A stretch of 64,000 nt of DNA, taken from positions 2,480,940 through 2,544,939 of the forward strand of contig CAXIPT010000005.1 of NCBI GenBank assembly GCA_964030475.1, given 5' to 3'. Below the pieces are notes generated by a model, which saw nothing but the letters and a program-made list of their open reading frames with translations, searched no databases and was not told where the DNA came from. The translations under genes were made by a program, and so were the position numbers. Position 1 is the stretch's first letter, and each line of letters begins with the position of its first letter. This document shows positions 21,804-33,098 of this stretch, piece after piece. The DNA is from Tethya wilhelma (Eukaryota; Porifera; Demospongiae; Tethyida; Tethyidae).

Positions 21804-22741
21804 NAGCAAACAATCGATGCTCTATAGACGGTCTTGCTCCAATAGGTTCGTAACTTTCGCCCCTCAGTTGAGTCAGGAAATACTTGTATAACTTGACACA
21901 AGAAGCAATGGATCTACAAAACACTATGGCTTTACACCTTTTCTCACGTAACTCTTGTAACAAACCCTCGAATGGAATTGATACATCTCTAGCTTTTGTT
22001 CGCAACACAGAATATCTAACATTAGGACGATCTGGACTGATGGCAATAATAAATGGGTCGTTAAGATGTAGACTTTGACATATTGTAGTCTTTGAAGCAT
22101 TTGTACATGTGGCAGTCAGTGCCAAGAACGGTGTATCTGACCGTAGGTATGACCTTAATCTACCGATGGCACTGTATGCAGTTCGGAAGTCATCACCCCT
22201 GTAAATAAAGAGGCCATAAATATTTATGACAATAACTGTAGAGATTAACCCATGCTTCTTACCATTTCACTATACAATGAGCTTCATCCACTACGACTGC
22301 TACAATTTTTTTCAAAAAAATATCATCAAGAAGTAGATCCCTCCTTTTGTCACAAAGAAGAGCTTCAGGACTACAAAATACATGGGTGAGTGAAGAATTA
22401 CGAAGTGTGTCATCTCGGATGTCTTCAGTTAGCCTTAAAACCGTTGTTATTCCAAGACGGTGGAGTTTTCTGATTTGATCACTCATTAAGGACACCAACG
22501 GCGATATTACAAGCACCAATGAGCCATGCTGAACGCCTGGCAGCTCCTCTCCAGACCTGAGTATCGCCTTGCAAAGCGATAGAGCCTGAAAAACGGCCGA
22601 CTTTCCAAACCCTGTAGGCACGGACAAAAAACAGTCCCGTCCTGAAAGTACGGCCTTTACAGCTTCTCTTTGTTCGTGTTTGACCGAAGTGTAGCCTAAC
22701 TGCCTAAACGATAGTTCAATAGCACTGTCTAGTTCACTCAT
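21804..22741 (-). CDS. RecQ-like DNA helicase, N-terminal half only
   Basis: Exon 1 runs from 22741 (MSELDSAIELSFRQLG) to 22263 and exon 2 from 22198 to the N at 21804; donor GTAAGA and acceptor TTTACAG join HCIVKWGDDFR in frame. Motifs: Walker A in SVPTGFGKS, motif Ia region VLVISPLVSLMSDQI, Walker B VVVDEAHC, motif III LALTATC, and the start of motif IV (AIVFCRS). This is the order of a superfamily 2 RecQ helicase. Motifs V and VI, the zinc-binding domain and any RQC domain lie beyond the gap. Another Met lies 15 codons upstream (22786); I prefer 22741 because homology-like sequence starts there. Multi-copy RecQ-like genes are common in sponge genomes, so a specific orthologue cannot be named. 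Confidence 0.85.
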
Positions 22742-22857
22742 GCTTCTGCTCGTCTTCTTGTTCAACAACGCAAGCACAGTAATCACTTCCTACAGCCGCA
22801 TGGCCACGTGGTACACCCACGCGTAAATTACTACCCTGAATCTGGGTAGTTGAATCT

Positions 22858-22868
22858 GATTGGTCAAT
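22858..22868 (-). promoter_or_regulatory. CCAAT box upstream of the helicase
   Basis: GATTGGTCAAT on the plus strand is a CCAAT box for the minus-strand helicase, about 120 bp upstream of its start codon. The surrounding 22800-22930 is locally GC-richer, as expected of a promoter. Confidence 0.45.
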
Positions 22869-22975
22869 TGAAATCTCATTAAACGCGACCTTTGCTAGAC
22901 CCTCTCTCTCGGCGCGTGCAACGTGACGAAGGAGGAGGGTCTAGCTCGATAGACTAATAGTTGAGCCATAGATAA

Positions 22976-23010
22976 TATAGACTACGTGACCGGGATTGGA
23001 AACGCCCATT
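22976..23010 (+). repeat. Left partner of a distant inverted repeat
   Basis: ATAGACTACGTGACCGGG continuing through ATTGGAAACGCCCAT matches the reverse complement of 29734-29768 with about two differences. Together they bracket the 6.8 kb block of fold-back elements. Confidence 0.7.
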
Positions 23011-23341
23011 TACTCCAATGTAATTTTCACGGACAGCGCGGGTTTCAATTTTTGACAGCTGCAATAAAATTCGCGAGTTCTTTTGTCGTGCAAGTCAGCA
23101 AGGAAAGAGGCGAAGAGAAGCTAGGAGAGGCAATAGTTTTGTTACAGTGGAGGCTCATTGGAACAGGTAAGAACATACTTACTTGGCACTGGAATAACAA
23201 AGTGCAAATACCTACTTACGTATGCATTTTGGGCTAAATCATGCCGAGTTTTGTGATGAGTCTATGAACTCTCATGTTTTCTGTACCTCTAACTCTAAAA
23301 GTAAGCCAACAATAGTAGTGAATTATATCACACTAACTAGT

Positions 23342-25000
23342 GGGTCATTCCATGTCAAATCACCCAACAAAATCGACACCCCTTTCAGATTTTGCCGAAA
23401 CTTGGTGTGCACATACCTTACCATAAGTGACTAACTCTGGTAAAATTTTACGCCCTGATTTTGTATGGTTTCAGGTTTAGAGGCATGCAAAAATGCAAAA
23501 TTTTTGGACATTTTACTTGACCTCACCATCTTTAAGTGGTTATAACTTTTCTATACAAACATTTCACTGAGTAGGATAAAGATTTTCTGAAAGTACATTA
23601 AACAAGCTTTCTAGAGATATGCTTAATTAAATTAATTAAATCAATCTAATTTATTCGAAATTAACCACTAATCTGAAATAAGCGATTTGGAAAAAGGGAT
23701 TCTTTGATTTTCTTAAATTTTGCTGAGCAGATTACTTGGCTAGTTAGCTTTGTATCCCACGAGTTTTGTTCTGGGACGGCAATGGGATCAGCAGATATTA
23801 ATATTCGTGCAGGTAAGATACAAGGTAAATTTACTTCAATCAAATTCCAGTTATGGTTATTCTGTTTTGAGAGTATTCTAACAGGCTCAAAATACCACCA
23901 GCAGCATGTACTGCAACTTTTACCACAAATCCATGTAAAATTAATTATAATTATTTATGAGAGAAGAATTATTAATATAGTACAATCAATTAAGGAGTTT
24001 AAAAATTAAGTAACTGTAGCAGTTATAATTATCATTGATGTTTTGCTATAGCTTGGCAGATGCAGCTCTACTGTCTTTGTGTGTTATTGAGAAAGTCCTT
24101 CCTGTATGTATAGTGGTATGAGCTTGGACTTGGGTTAAAATGTCTACTAATGGTAGTGATAAAACATCAGGTCTTGGAGGATATCTGAAAGATTGAGATG
24201 GGCCATGTGGATGCAAGAAATTGACTTTAACTTCTGTGTTATCTCTGTCCACTTCAAAAATACTTCCTAGCTACAGCAAGCCACAGCATTTTTTAGCAAA
24301 ATATCAATGATAATTATAACTGCTACAGTTACTTAATTTTTAAACTCCTTAATTGATTGTACTATATTAATAATTCTTCTCTCATAAATAATTATAATTA
24401 ATTTTACATGGATTTGTGGTAAAAGTTGCAGTACATGTTGCTGGTGGTATTTTGGGCCTGTTAGAATACTCTCAAAACAGAATAACCATAACTGGAATTT
24501 GATTGAAGTAAATTAACCTTGTATCTTACCTGCACGAATATTAATATCTGCTGATCCCATTGCCGTCCCAGAACAAAACTCGTGGGATACAAAGCTAACT
24601 AGCCAAGTAATCTGCTCAGCAAAATTTGACGAAATCAAAGAATCCCTTTTTCCAAATCGCTTATTTCAGTTTAGTGGTTAATTAAAAATAAATTAGATTA
24701 ATTTAATTAATTTAATTAAGCATATCTCTGGAAAGCTTGTTTAATGTACTTTCAGAAAATCTTTATCCTACTCAGTGAAATGTTTGTATAGAAAAGTTAT
24801 AACCACTTAAAGATGGTGAGGTCAAGTAAAATGTACAAAAATTTTTAATTTTTGCATGCCTCTAAACCTGAAACCATACAAAATCAGGGCGTAAAATTTT
24901 ACCAGAGTTAATCACTTATGGTAAGGTATGTGCACACCAAGTTTCGGCAAAATCTGAAAGGGGTGTCGATTTTGTTGGGTGATTTGACATGAAATGACCC
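23342..25000. mobile_element. 1.66 kb fold-back element with 706 bp arms
   Basis: Arms 23342-24047 and 24294-25000 are near-perfect reverse complements, differing at scattered bases. Outer ends are GGGTCATTCCATGTCAAATC and its complement. A 246 bp loop separates the arms. The arms contain no plausible gene. A 92 bp piece of one end recurs at 34026-34117. With ends this long it resembles Foldback/MITE-type DNA elements, but I could not define a target duplication. Confidence 0.85.
24049..24252 (-). pseudogene. Coding fragment carried in the fold-back loop
   Basis: The loop read on the minus strand gives EVKVNFLHPHGPSQSFRYP, then RPDVLSLPLVDILTQVQ and HTGRTFSITHKD. I recall a similar motif order from uncharacterised cnidarian and fish proteins. 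It looks like an exon captured between the arms, with no start or splice context. Confidence 0.4.
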
Positions 25001-25885
25001 TATAGCTATGTGCATCAAATTTTGCTTCCTGAAAAGGCCTAGATATACGTTGAATAGCTAACTCAAAATTCACGGAAATTCCCAAACATCAGGTTTTCAC
25101 TAGACATATCACATATTATTATTATCAAATAAAGTGCATCGGGGTTGATTGACATGGGGTTGAAATGTAGGACATTACATTCAAATGACTGTGTTGAAAG
25201 TCAGTTGGAATTAACCAACAGCCTGTAAACCAGAAATATATGTACATGTAAGTCTAAGTTTAAATATTGCTCATGAGTCATAAGGCACAGGTGGAAAATT
25301 AAAAAAAAAATGATGCAAAATATTAAATAAGTTTAGAACTGATTTGCTAAAGTAGAAAATTTTACAGAAATAATAGGATGTGTGATTATTTTGATCACAT
25401 GACTTAATAATCTAAATTTGTTATTTTTCAGTTTACTGGTTCCTAAATCTGTTTCTATGGCAACCAAACTTTTATCAAAGATTAATCTACTGATGTGATG
25501 GTCTTTCTAGATTTAACTACGACCAATTAACTGAGTGTTGCCATGTAGTTACGTCACTGAAGAGAACAGCGGGTGTGCATTAAATAGAATTTTGCTTGTA
25601 TCTTCCTTGGGTAAAGTTTAAGTCACTAAGCATTTTGTAATCACCAAAATTTTCTGCCAAAATTTGGTTGCCATGGAAACAGGTTTAGATACCAGTAAAC
25701 TTATTTGTTTCAGAAAAAGGAATAATTATTACTTTATGCAAAAAAATTAGTCACATGACACAAATTTTGACCTAAGTAATGACAAGTTGCATCATTTACA
25801 GTGATGATAGGAATATCAATAGGGAGCCAAATTTATTTATGAACAAGTACAAAAAGTATTAAAATGTAATACAAACATTCTCAGT
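25001..25885. other. No gene; one imperfect inverted repeat
   Basis: GTTTACTGGTTCCTAAATCTG near 25430 pairs loosely with ACAGGTTTAGATACCAGTAAAC near 25685. Both arms carry a Tyr-less, coding-free sequence with TTTCTATGGCAACC or GGTTGCCATGGAAA. Nothing else is assignable. Confidence 0.45.
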
Positions 25886-27479
25886 ACGGTAGCACACAAG
25901 AATGGCACGGATGCCCCATTAGCGCAATACAAATATTCACGCGAATAACTGCAAAAACTGAGCGCTTAGCACTAAAAGGCTTGTAAAGCTACTATTTAGC
26001 TCTTTCTATTTCTAATGAGCCCAAAAACATGGCCTAAAAACATCGCTAAAGTAACAAACACAAACGTGCCAAACCTCCATCTTCTTCTTCTTCTTCTTCT
26101 TCTATCTTGGATCGACTTTTCTCGAAGATGGCTCGCTTTCAGAAGCTGATTCTTGAACGAATAAACTTGATTTCTTTGTCTTCACATGCTTTTTGTATCG
26201 GTTATTCGTCTCTCTAGCTGAGTCGCTAGATACAAGACGAAAAGCGCCTTCTCTGTATGGCAGCCATTCATTTCTATACTTATCAATAATTCATTACCTA
26301 CCTTGGCGATCCTTTTCCAGTTAGACAAGTGTGCGTTATTTGGAATCCAAATATTTGCTGCCCTGCCTGTTTTGCCTGAAGATTTCTGGTTGTGCTGAAG
26401 TCTCTGTAACCAGTTACCGGTACCTTTCAGTCTTCAATAATAGGAGGTGAATAGACTACTTTGTTACACAAGTGAAAAAAACATTGGAATGGCCAAATCG
26501 TAAAAAATTTTAAAGAAAGCAAACAAGATGGAATAGCTGTTTGAGTGTGTGCAGAATCATTCCTGTGTGGGCTGCATGTAGTACTCTCTTCCCATGTTGG
26601 ATCCCTCATGTTGCCCATAGGAATAATTCTTTACACACTCAAACAGCTATTCCATCTTGTTTGCTTTCTTTTTTACGATTTGGCCATTCCTATGTCTCAT
26701 TACATTTTCAATGTTTTTTTCACTTGTTTGTTCTCATTTTTTCATAATTCTACATCACATTTGAGTTTGTGTGTATATGGTAGTTACTTGTACACTATTA
26801 GCATGGATATTATAGCTTATGTCAGTATAAAGTCATGGTGAAGCATAGGCTGGAGCTGTATCTTACAAAATTTACTTGCTTTGCTCATCTTCTTATAATG
26901 ACAACTATGTAACAAAGTAATCTATATTCACCTCCTATTATTGAAGACTGAAAGGTACCGGTAACTGGTTACAGAGACTTCAGCACAACCAGAAAACTTC
27001 AGGTAAAACAGGCAGGGCAGCGAATATTCGGATTCCAAATAACGCACACTTGTCTATCTGGAAAAGGGTCGTCAACTTGATTTCCAAGGTAGCTAATGAA
27101 TTATTAATGAGTATAGAAATGAATGGCTGCCATACGGAGAAGGCGCTTTTCAGCTAAAGAGACGAATAACCGATACAAAAAGCACGTGAAGACAAAGAAA
27201 CTAAGTTTATCCGTTTAAGAATCAGCTTCTGAAAGTGAGCGGTCTTCGAGAAAAGTCATTCCAAGATAGAAGAAGATGGAGAAAATTGGAGGTTTGGTTT
27301 GTTACTTTAGTAATGGTTTTAGGCTATGTTTTTAGAAAGAAAAGGCTAAATAGTAGTTTAAGAAGCCTTTTAGTGCCAAGCACTCAGTTTTTGCAGAGTT
27401 ATTCGCGTGAATATTTGTATGGCGCTAATGGGCTATCCGTGCCATTCCTATGTACCCAGTACTACCGTACTGGGAATAG
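25886..27479. mobile_element. 1.6 kb fold-back element (family F2)
   Basis: Arms 25886-26467 and 26908-27479 are inverted copies. Outer ends carry CAGTACGGTAG and its complement, itself nearly palindromic. Shared internal marks are GGAATGGCACGGATG, a TTC run at about 26083-26102, and CTGCCATACGGAGAAGGCGC. The 440 bp centre folds again on itself (CTGTTTGAGTGTGTG against CACACTCAAACAG). A truncated copy lies at 33099-34020. Confidence 0.85.
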
Positions 27480-27544
27480 TTGTCATTATAAGAAGATGAG
27501 CAAAGCAAGTAAATTTTGTAAGATAGACTCTACAGCTCCAGCCT

Positions 27545-28125
27545 CCTGAGATGCTTCACCATGACCTTATACTGATAGCATAGATTATAACATAAGCTAT
27601 AATATCCATGCTGATAGTAGCTACCATATACACACAAACTCAAATGTGATGTAGAATTATGAAAAAATTAGAACAAACAAGTGAAAAAAACATTGGAAAT
27701 GTAATGAGACATAGGAATGGCCAAATCATAAAAAAAGAAAGCAAACAACTTGAAATAGCTGTTTGAGTGTGTAAAGAATTATTCCTATGGGCAACTTGAG
27801 GGACCCAACGTGGGAAGAGAGTACTACATGCAGCCCACACAGGAATGACTCTGCATACACTCAAACAGCTATTCCATCTTGTTTGCTTTCTTTGGCCATT
27901 CCTATGTCTCATTACATTTCCAATGTTTTTTTCACTTGTATATATAGGAATGGCCAAAGTGAGCAAACAAGATAGGAATGGTTGTCAGATTGAGCGAGTT
28001 CATTTCACTGTGTCACCTATCTTCATATCCCTACTGGGCTCAATGACATTGTGGGAATGCACTCGATCAATCTGACAACCATTCCTATCTTGTTTGCTCA
28101 CTTTTTATGATTTGGCCATTTTTAT
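27545..28125. mobile_element. Inverted copy of the F2 centre plus a second hairpin
   Basis: 27545-27930 is the reverse complement of about 26480-26860, the centre of F2. 27945-28125 is a further hairpin, with GATAGGAATGGTTGTCAGAT at about 27971 and its complement at about 28070. Likely rearranged or solo versions of the same family. Confidence 0.75.
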
Positions 28126-28129
28126 ATGT

Positions 28130-29733
28130 TTGCATTACATTTTAATGTTTTTTGTACTTGTTTGTTGAATAATTGTTTACAATATCAGTGGAATTTAGTC
28201 TATGGCCTGAGCAGAGAATTTGCCAACACAGTCATGCCTTTCAGACCTCTGAAATTCTGAACCCCCAGGCTTAACGTGATTTATGTCCATTATATTCGTG
28301 TCTAGTTAGCTCAAGATAACTTCTCTACTGAAGAACTGAACACAGAGAATGACAGGATAGGACAGAACTTGGGGCACTCAGTAGTAACCCGCACTTGGAT
28401 ATGGAAAGGGTTGTTTAGCTAGCTAGCTTATGAATAATGCGAAATAAATGGCCGCCATATGGAGGAGGCACTTTTCGCCTTGTATCTAGCAACTCAATGA
28501 GAGACACAAAAGACCGACGGCAAAAGCAAAGAAACCAAGTTTATTCGTTCAATACAAAGTGGGCGGGCACTCGAAGTTGTAGATTTGAGATCTGGTAGTA
28601 GCAGCTGCCATGAAAGCGCAAGAAAAAAAATTTACGCCATTGTGAAGCCAGCTCAAGACTGAAGAAGTGGACAAATTGTGCCAAGTAAGTTGCATTTACA
28701 GGGCAAAATAGTAGTCGTCGTTCTGTTTAGTAGTTGCCCTTGTCATATGAGTGTGTATTATATGGAAAAATTGTGAAATCATCTGTTGTTTGGACAAAAT
28801 ATTTGTAGAACAGAAGTATATTACCATTTAAGAGTAGCTTTCTGTACCTCTATCTTCCTTACATTTTATCCCCGGCCTCTCTAACCCTAATAGCTGAATT
28901 CAGTGGGCCATTAGGCTTATGATGGTACTAAACATGACTCTACCTTGAGTCTGTGAGAGGGTAAAAAACTTTTACTGATGGCTATCTGTGTAGGTAAACT
29001 TTCTGTACCTGTAGCCTTAGAGAAAGATGCTTCCAGCACCAATAGTACTGTATTTTCAATTGTGGATATCCTTTTATATGAACTAGACTTAATTTTATGC
29101 TAATAGTTTGTGTTGTTCTCCAGATATGCCAAGAAAACTCAGGCTCTTTCACAGAACGAAACATTACACTTTCTTGAGATAATTACCCAGTCCACTCACC
29201 ATTATTAGTCTCTATACTCTGGAGAGCCTCTTCTTTCACCTCTGACGGGAACCAAAAGCGGCCAACATCATTATCGGTGTCGTATGGTTTTGCCATGCTT
29301 TGCTAGTACAGAATGTCCTACATACGTACTGCCCCCCAGATTTCTGAATCTTGCTACTTATTAAAGACTTTGAATTTGCTGGTATAGCAGTAAATGCCAA
29401 CTCTGTGTAAGTAACTATAATTGTCTGACTGTCATTGCACACAATTCATCCTTGGCAATGTACTATTCTTGATTTTTACTGCAGTGTTTGGAAAAGAAAA
29501 TTGATCAAGAAGTCAGTGAACTCAGTAAAAATTTACTTTGTATTGTTTAAAAATGCAAGACATAATATATTATAATCATAACAGTAGTGTTGATATAATG
29601 CAGAGTATCAACCTGAACCATGGCTGCTCAGCTCGCTGAGAAAGAGAATACATCAAAGCAAAGAAAGTGACCTGTGCTGCTCAAGTAAACGCGCACGCCC
29701 ATATATTACAACTCGGAGTGTCTGTATTAGCAT
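28130..29733. other. No gene recognised; partial F2 arm at 28430-28560
   Basis: 28430-28560 resembles the F2 arm (GCCGCCATATGGAGGAGGC, then AAGAAACCAAGTTTATTCG). The remainder is AT-rich with no gene-like frame. Confidence 0.5.
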
Positions 29734-29768
29734 ATGGGCGTTTCCAATCCCGGTTACGTAGTCTATGT
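29734..29768 (-). repeat. Right partner of the 22976 inverted repeat
   Basis: Reverse complement of 22976-23010. If the pair are transposon termini they would bound 6.8 kb. Equally they may be ends of two separate small elements. Confidence 0.65.
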
Positions 29769-29776
29769 GTAAACCA

Positions 29777-30850
29777 ATGCCTTATGAAGTTTTAGATCTA
29801 GTTCTGTTAGCCACAGCAGCTTCTATAGGGGTCCATTTGGAAGATAATTTTTTTAACAAAAGGGAAAGAAGATCAAAAGACTGCCTCTCAGAGAGAACAC
29901 TGTCTTGATGTCGGAGACTAGACTGAACAATAACTCTATATTTATTGTGTTGATTATTATGTTTGTGCCCACCCAGATGGTACAACCAGTTGTACTTATA
30001 TCTATTGTTGTATTTGTATGATTTCATGTCTTGTATAAAAGGACTGCCAACTTAGGCAACCTCAGTCTCAGATTGTCAAAGAATGAATTTATGTCAGTCA
30101 AAGTTTTGAACTTAAATGCTTGAACAAGCTACATCTTGCGGATAGCTGGAGATCGCAGTATTAGTAGACCGACTTCGAATTTATTACATGGTCCGTCGAG
30201 CCAGATAGGATATAGTGACCAAATACCAAATGCATATACCCGGATACTGGATCGGCTACACAAACTGCGATTCCAGCTATAGAAGACTGACTGTATAACT
30301 GACTTACTCTGAGACTCAATTTCTAAGATGGCTGATGCTGAAACATTAGCAAAACGGAAGAGAATTCGAGCTGGGCATAGAGCTTCTGCCACTCGAATCA
30401 TTGGTGACGTGGAAAAGGCACAGTCAGCAGAAGTGCCAGATACGGTAAAGTTTGAAAATGAGCCTGAACGGAAAGTTGCAAATCCTCGCTAAGTTGGACG
30501 AGATAGCAGAAGAAGAAACGGCATTGGGTGACGAAATTGTTCAAGCTGACGGTTTCAAAGAATGCATCTTTGCAGCCCTGATCAACATCGAGAAACAGCG
30601 GCCGCAGCTGCAACTGATGTGCCAGCGCCCCTGAGTTTCACTATTAAATCGACAGTTGAATCTGACCCCTCATTGACTAGTTCTCGTCGTGAGTCCTCCA
30701 CACGTGTGAAACTCCCAAGTTAAATTTATGATCGTTCAACGGCGACATCTCAAAGTGGACGACATTCTGGGAGTCATATGAATCAGCGAACGAGGAGCTG
30801 TCTGACATATGCATGCTGAAGATCATTGTTTGAGAGTCAGCCCTGGACTA
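29777..30850 (+). pseudogene. BEL/Pao-type LTR retrotransposon relic (LTR-like start and gag)
   Basis: The frame at 30329 (MADAETLAKRKRIRAGHRAS) followed by a shift to NGKLQILAKLDEIAEE, and later FNGDISKWTTFWESYESA at about 30735, is the N-terminal gag region of BEL/Pao elements with the start of the DUF1759 segment. At least three frame breaks and stops are present. Upstream, TATAAAAGG at about 30034 and ACATGGTCCGTCGAGCC near 30186 suit an LTR promoter and the start of the internal region, so about 29777-30185 may be the 5' LTR; I found no second LTR. No protease, polymerase or integrase is present. Described as a broken relic only. Confidence 0.65.
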
Positions 30851-31269
30851 AAGAAAGGCCAAGCCACAAACTCTGCAGGTATGTCCCTGACTCAATATAT
30901 AGGAATATAATCTATTATCTATTCTCTAAGTCGTAGTATTTATGAACTTTTAACATGTTTTTAGGGACAAGTCACAGTGGGGCATCATCTGCAAAAGGTG
31001 AGCCATACACCTCTATGTAGACTTATGGATCGGCTAGTGTTATGCATGATATTCTCACCATAATTTTTTTACAATAAATGCTGCCTGTAGGAGGAAAATG
31101 GTCAACACTGTGGGCAAAGTACAAGAATGAACAACGAGACAAAGTTAAGGCAATGACTATATCAAAACCAGCAAAGAGCACAGCATTTGTAAGTCAAGTC
31201 TTAGAATTAATCATTGAAATACATGCACTCATGCATTTTTGGGTGTTTGATAGCAGTGTGCTGTTTAAC

Positions 31270-31918
31270 TAGCCTCGTACCCAGGCTCTCCCCTTTGATC
31301 TTTCACTCACGGAAAGGAAGGGGAGAGCCTGGGATCTCACGTCACGCACGTGAACCCCAAATAAATGAGCGTGGGTGAAATCGACCACAATCCACGTGCT
31401 GATCTAGATTTTTTTCCCTCGAGTTTAGTGGCAAAGAAACAGAGCTGGTACTTTTTTTAGTGCTCAGCTACAGCAGTCTAATTTTGCTTGCTAGCTTCTA
31501 TTTAGTATCTAAATGCCTCTTCGTAGCTAACAGCGTGCTAATAGTGCATTATTTCGAGTGAGATACCGTTCAATCGACTAGTCATGCAAAACAAAGATGC
31601 AGGTAAATTCTGTCATATAACTTACTCAAGAAAAGTGTCTTGTTGTTATGTATGGTGACTCTCTTAGTCCAAAGACTTAGCGTTTTGTTTCAGTATTGCT
31701 AAATTCTGAGTAGAACTGAACAGAACTAAAAATACGGCGACCTTTAGACGGAAAATGCGTGGGCAGTCTGATTGCCTGGACGTGATATGCCCATGCTCAA
31801 TTATCTGTGTTCTACTAGCGTTCTACCTGTAGAGTCACGTGCGTGACGTGAGATCCCAGGCTCTCTCTTTCCTTACCGTTAGTGTAAGGTCAAAGGAGAG
31901 AGCCTGGGTACGAGGCTA
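31270..31918. mobile_element. MULE-like element with 9 bp target duplication
   Basis: Ends TAGCCTCGTACCCAGGCTC and complement form inverted repeats, each followed inward by a second internal palindrome of GAGAGCCTGG. Flanks repeat CTGTTTAAC (31261-31269 and 31919-31927). The empty site GTGTGCTGTTTAACTATATC is preserved in copy A near 13875-13895, which proves the boundaries. A 9 bp duplication is typical of Mutator-like elements. Non-coding. Confidence 0.88.
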
Positions 31919-32357
31919 CTGTTTAACTATATCTTTTTTGTTTAAGGCTTAACTGAATATTATTGATTTTGCATGCATACATGCAGTATCATCTTGGTGG
32001 AATGGTATTTGACTACATCAAGAAAAAAGGGATATAGAAAAAGAACATCCCATCTCCTGTTGATATTGAACTTTCATTATCCTGTTCACTCTATCAAAGG
32101 GCAACGAGATCTTCTTCGAGAAAAAAGCTCCTATTGAAGCACTTGTGCTTGCTGATAGCAATGGGTACGAAATCAACATTGAGGACAAAGAGGATTGGAC
32201 CTTGGGTGGTTTCTTCTCTGAGAAAGGCTACAAACCTAGTCAATACAAGTTATATGTAATGTATTGCCCCGAAAAAGTATAATAATATAATTATGTTATT
32301 ACGTTTGTCCTTATGTAACGTGGTCATTGCATCTTTTGAAACTATAATAAGGGGTTA

Positions 32358-32388
32358 TAATTATTATTATTATTATTATTATTATTAC
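32358..32388. repeat. (ATT)n microsatellite
   Basis: Reverse-complement counterpart of the tract at 13427-13457 in copy A. Confidence 0.85.
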
Positions 32389-33098
32389 TGTAGCACACAG
32401 AATGTATATATACGCACACACATTTTATTTTTTAGTTTTTTTAAACACCAAAACGTAATTGGTAGCAAATTTATTTAATTATTTGTAACCTTAATTATTG
32501 TACATGATAATTATATATGATATAGTACCAAGAGGTGTACTCCATAATATTATAATAATTTTTTACAGGACGATTACAGTTCATCCTCTCAGAATGATGA
32601 TGAACAAGGATCTGGATGTATCATTCATGATAAGTCTGAGAGTAAGGAACCTCAGCCTAAGAAACTCTGTGTTGATAAGCTCAGTAAGTTATGTAATCTG
32701 TAAAATTTAACCCATTAAAATTTACGATGCTTTCAAAATTGGATTCCAATTACTTGCAATTATTGTAGGGAAAACTGAGCTGTTAAAGATCCAAGTAGAC
32801 AGTGTGGTTCTGAATTTTTCACTTACATCCCGGACACCATTTGTAGAATGCCTGATGGTATCACTGTATTTTATCAAGAACCATAGTTGCTTTGTCCACG
32901 ATGTGATGACCATGATTGGGGATGGGTGTGGAATAAGGATCTTTTCCCTGAATTTAAGGATCGTTCCATTTAATAGTACAATGACATGGATTGCTAACGG
33001 CCACATGTATGGTTAAATTGGCTAGCCCGCTTGATCGAGATATATTTCAGCTATCAAGGTGCATTATCATGTATCTATCATTGTTATGAGATATAATT

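Larger units (their letters stand above)
30860..33070 (+). pseudogene. Copy B of the inverted gene duplication
   Basis: Exon-like blocks with good splice sites follow one another: 30963-30995 (TSHSGASSAK), 31091-31188 (GKWSTLWAKYKNEQRDK), about 31986-32275 (DYIKKKGI, a TAG, then EIFFEKKAPIEALVLADS and LGGFFSEKGYKPSQYK), 32569-32683 (SSSQNDDEQGSG) and about 32771-33015 (ending TWIANGHMYG). From about 31160 rightward it matches copy A in inverse orientation. The third block has a stop and frame change shared with copy A. A 649 bp element (31270-31918) lies in the intron before that block and is absent from copy A. Function unknown; no domain recognised. Confidence 0.6.

Noticed and set aside
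26427..28075. Several 60-108 codon frames in the F2 fold-back region
   Set aside because: They mirror each other across the inverted repeats and contain only low-complexity hydrophobic sequence from the non-coding element.
32722..33016. Opposite-strand frames of about 70 and 94 codons at 32722-33016 (also at 12060-12354) taken as separate genes
   Set aside because: Both frames lie in the last exon of the inverted duplication; the sense frame has splice support, the antisense one has none.
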